Assembly: GCA_900769695.1 (NCBI GenBank) | Contig: CAAGHO010000028.1 | Coordinates: forward strand, 1-40,907 | Source of the DNA: Bacilli bacterium | GTDB lineage: Bacteria > Bacillota_I > Bacilli_A > RF39 > UBA660 | Length of the DNA: 40,907 bases | Direction of reading: 5' to 3' | Shown: positions 39,762 through 40,907 of the stretch, piece after piece | How positions within the stretch are numbered: the stretch's first letter is position 1 | How the letters are laid out: every line of letters begins with the position of its first letter | Translations under genes and position numbers: made by a program | The notes under the pieces: model-generated | What the model was told of the DNA's origin: nothing | Database searches by the model: none | The model's input: the letters and a program-made list of their open reading frames with translations, nothing else

Positions 39762-40631
39762 ATGGAAAAACTAAAAACAAAGAAATATCAAACTTTAATA
39801 AATTTTTTAATGTTAACGTTAGGTTCAATTATAGGGGCTTTTGCTTTAGAAACAATATTAATACCTAATACAATTTTAGATGGTGGAGTTACTGGTATAT
39901 CAATTATTATTTCAAAATTAACTAGTATTCCACTAAGTATCTTAGTCTTAATTTTAAATATACCATTTGTATATATAGGCTATAAAAATATTGGTAAAGG
40001 ATTCTTAATGCGAACAGTTTATTCAATGGTATTATTTTCTTTATCACTATCATATTTTGCTTATTTTGATACTTTAATAGATACAATTTTACTTGCAACA
40101 GTATATGGTGGAGCTTTATTAGGATTAGGAGTAGGGCTTGTTATACATGCTGGTGGATGTGTTGATGGAACTGAATCAGTTGCTCTAGTTATAAGTAAAA
40201 AGACATCTTTGTCAGTAGGACAAGTAGTATTAATATTCAATCTTATAATTTATTTTGTAGCAGGTTTTATTTTTGGTATTGATAGAGCTCTTTATTCATT
40301 ATTAACTTATTTTATTACTTATAAGGTTATTGATTTAGTATCAGAAGGATTTGAACAAGCTAAGGCTGCCTTAATTGTTACTGAAAAAGGAACCGATATG
40401 GCTGAAGAAATTTACAAGAAGTTAGGTAGAACTGTTACTAAGTTAAAAGGAAAAGGCTTAATAAGTGGTGAAAAAGAAGTTTTATATTGTGTTTTAACAC
40501 GTATTGAAGTTTTTGAATTAAAAAGAATATGTGAGAACTTAGATCAGAGTAGTTTCATTTCAATACTTGAAGTTTCAGAAATTATTGGTGATCACATTAA
40601 ATCTAATAAAAAGAAGAAATTTAAAGGCTAA
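39762..40631 (+). CDS. YitT-family membrane protein (DUF161 plus DUF2179)
   Basis: 289 residues. Five or six membrane segments (~residues 10-200) with the family pattern LGSIIGAFALETILIPN, LDGGVTGISIIISKLT and ALLGLGVGLVIHAGGCVDGTE. A cytoplasmic C-terminal DUF2179 domain (~205-275) has AALIVTEKGTDMAEEIY, TKLKGKGLISGEKEVLYCVL and a final SFISILEVSEI. YitT proteins are widespread in Bacillota, often in several copies; the function is not established, though transport is presumed. AAGGAG lies 8 nt before the ATG. Monocistronic, with a strong terminator after it. Confidence 0.93.
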   Translation: MEKLKTKKYQTLINFLMLTLGSIIGAFALETILIPNTILDGGVTGISIIISKLTSIPLSILVLILNIPFVYIGYKNIGKGFLMRTVYSMVLFSLSLSYFAYFDTLIDTILLATVYGGALLGLGVGLVIHAGGCVDGTESVALVISKKTSLSVGQVVLIFNLIIYFVAGFIFGIDRALYSLLTYFITYKVIDLVSEGFEQAKAALIVTEKGTDMAEEIYKKLGRTVTKLKGKGLISGEKEVLYCVLTRIEVFELKRICENLDQSSFISILEVSEIIGDHIKSNKKKKFKG

Positions 40632-40673
40632 GGCTACTTTAACAAAAAAGTAATATTCAAGCACTTTAAATGT

Positions 40674-40710
40674 AGAGATAACATCCCATATTTAGATGCT
40701 ATCTCTTTTT
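40674..40710 (+). terminator. Terminator of the YitT-family gene
   Basis: AGAGATA (40674-40680) / TATCTCT (40700-40706), extended internally by CATC / GATG, then a T run. Confidence 0.85.
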
Positions 40711-40763
40711 AAATGAAAAAAACCGATATAAAATTATTTATGCATTTATATTCCAAAAAAATG

Positions 40764-40794
40764 TTGACATCTGGGGGTGGTATTGAACTATAAT
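40764..40794 (+). promoter_or_regulatory. Promoter of the last gene
   Basis: Consensus TTGACA (40764-40769) and TATAAT (40789-40794), but with a long 19-nt spacer. The Shine-Dalgarno AGGTAGGTGAAG follows. Confidence 0.65.
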
Positions 40795-40827
40795 AAAAAT
40801 GTAAGATAAAGGTAGGTGAAGATACTA

Positions 40828-40907
40828 ATGGGAAGAATAGTAAAACATCTAAAAAATAATTATAAAATAATAATAGGAATAATAATAGGAGTAGTAATAA
40901 GTGGATG
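40828..40907 (+). CDS. Membrane-anchored or exported protein, 3' truncated by the window end
   Basis: Only 26 complete codons are present. They give a basic start (MGRIVKHLKNNYK) and then a hydrophobic Ile/Gly/Val stretch (IIIGIIIGVVISG), a signal peptide or anchor. The spaced Gly pattern is common in exported surface proteins of uncultured Bacillota. The remainder, and so the function, lies outside the window. Strong promoter and ribosome site support it as real. Confidence 0.6.
   Translation, partial: MGRIVKHLKNNYKIIIGIIIGVVISG

Noticed and set aside
1..40907. CRISPR array
   Set aside because: No evenly spaced direct repeats with unique spacers were seen on either strand.
1..40907. Mollicute code with TGA as Trp
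   Set aside because: TGA ends genes at expected positions (for example 13128-13130), Trp codons are TGG, and murC shows a cell wall.

Overview
The window is chromosomal DNA from a strongly AT-rich, low-GC Gram-positive bacterium. It uses the standard code: TGA acts as a stop (for example at the end of the response regulator at 12471) and every Trp is TGG. A T-box-controlled hisS-aspS operon, a short archaeal/eukaryote-type ProRS, an elongator tRNA-Met very like that of Bacillus, SipW/TasA-type surface proteins and a spore-germination receptor cluster point to an uncultured Bacillota/Bacilli lineage, probably a gut commensal with a reduced, spore-former-derived genome. That placement is inference; no taxonomic marker was searched.

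Layout. 1-988: 3' end of a TasA-like surface protein with a variable C-terminal domain. 994-3590: ZIP metal transporter (minus), QueH, and a gluzincin-type peptidase. 3598-10176: promoter, T-box, hisS-orphan-aspS-proS and murC. 10238-12265: a decayed copy and an intact copy of a leucine-rich-repeat (BspA-type) gene with a small partner. 12471-15236: two-component system and a short-chain dehydrogenase. 15308-15697: tRNA-Met and a zinc-ribbon protein. 16000-18346: a large divergent sigma-70 factor. 18390-20165: a second TasA-like surface protein and gene relics. 20254-25961: two membrane proteins, a miniature gerA/gerC/gerB set (minus), RlmD-type rRNA methyltransferase and a second methyltransferase. 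26034-31610: accessory island with three copies of a diverged intergenic repeat, YgjV-like protein, histidine phosphatase, RhuM-family protein and a tandem pair of ORF6N/phospholipase-D-like genes, the first broken by a one-base deletion. 31666-37766: DUF3592 protein, Ca-type P-ATPase, DUF3267 putative membrane protease, lipoprotein, Asp-box protein and CmpB-type membrane protein. 38027-40907: HPRT-like relic, large membrane-anchored protein, YitT-family protein and the start of another anchored protein.

How the parts fit. The synthetase block is a co-directional translation operon whose T-box carries overlapping Asp and His codons in the presumed specifier loop. The sigma factor is the most unusual gene. 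It has a strong promoter and Shine-Dalgarno, but an ATC codon stands where the start should be. It also has a long C-terminal extension with two sigma4-like segments, and an internal Shine-Dalgarno/ATG that repeats the first five codons of the presumed N-terminus. The 26-32 kb region looks like a cassette-like accessory/defence island. Many genes here use a GGTGAT-type Shine-Dalgarno (response regulator, SDR, gerA, gerC), which was used to choose several starts.
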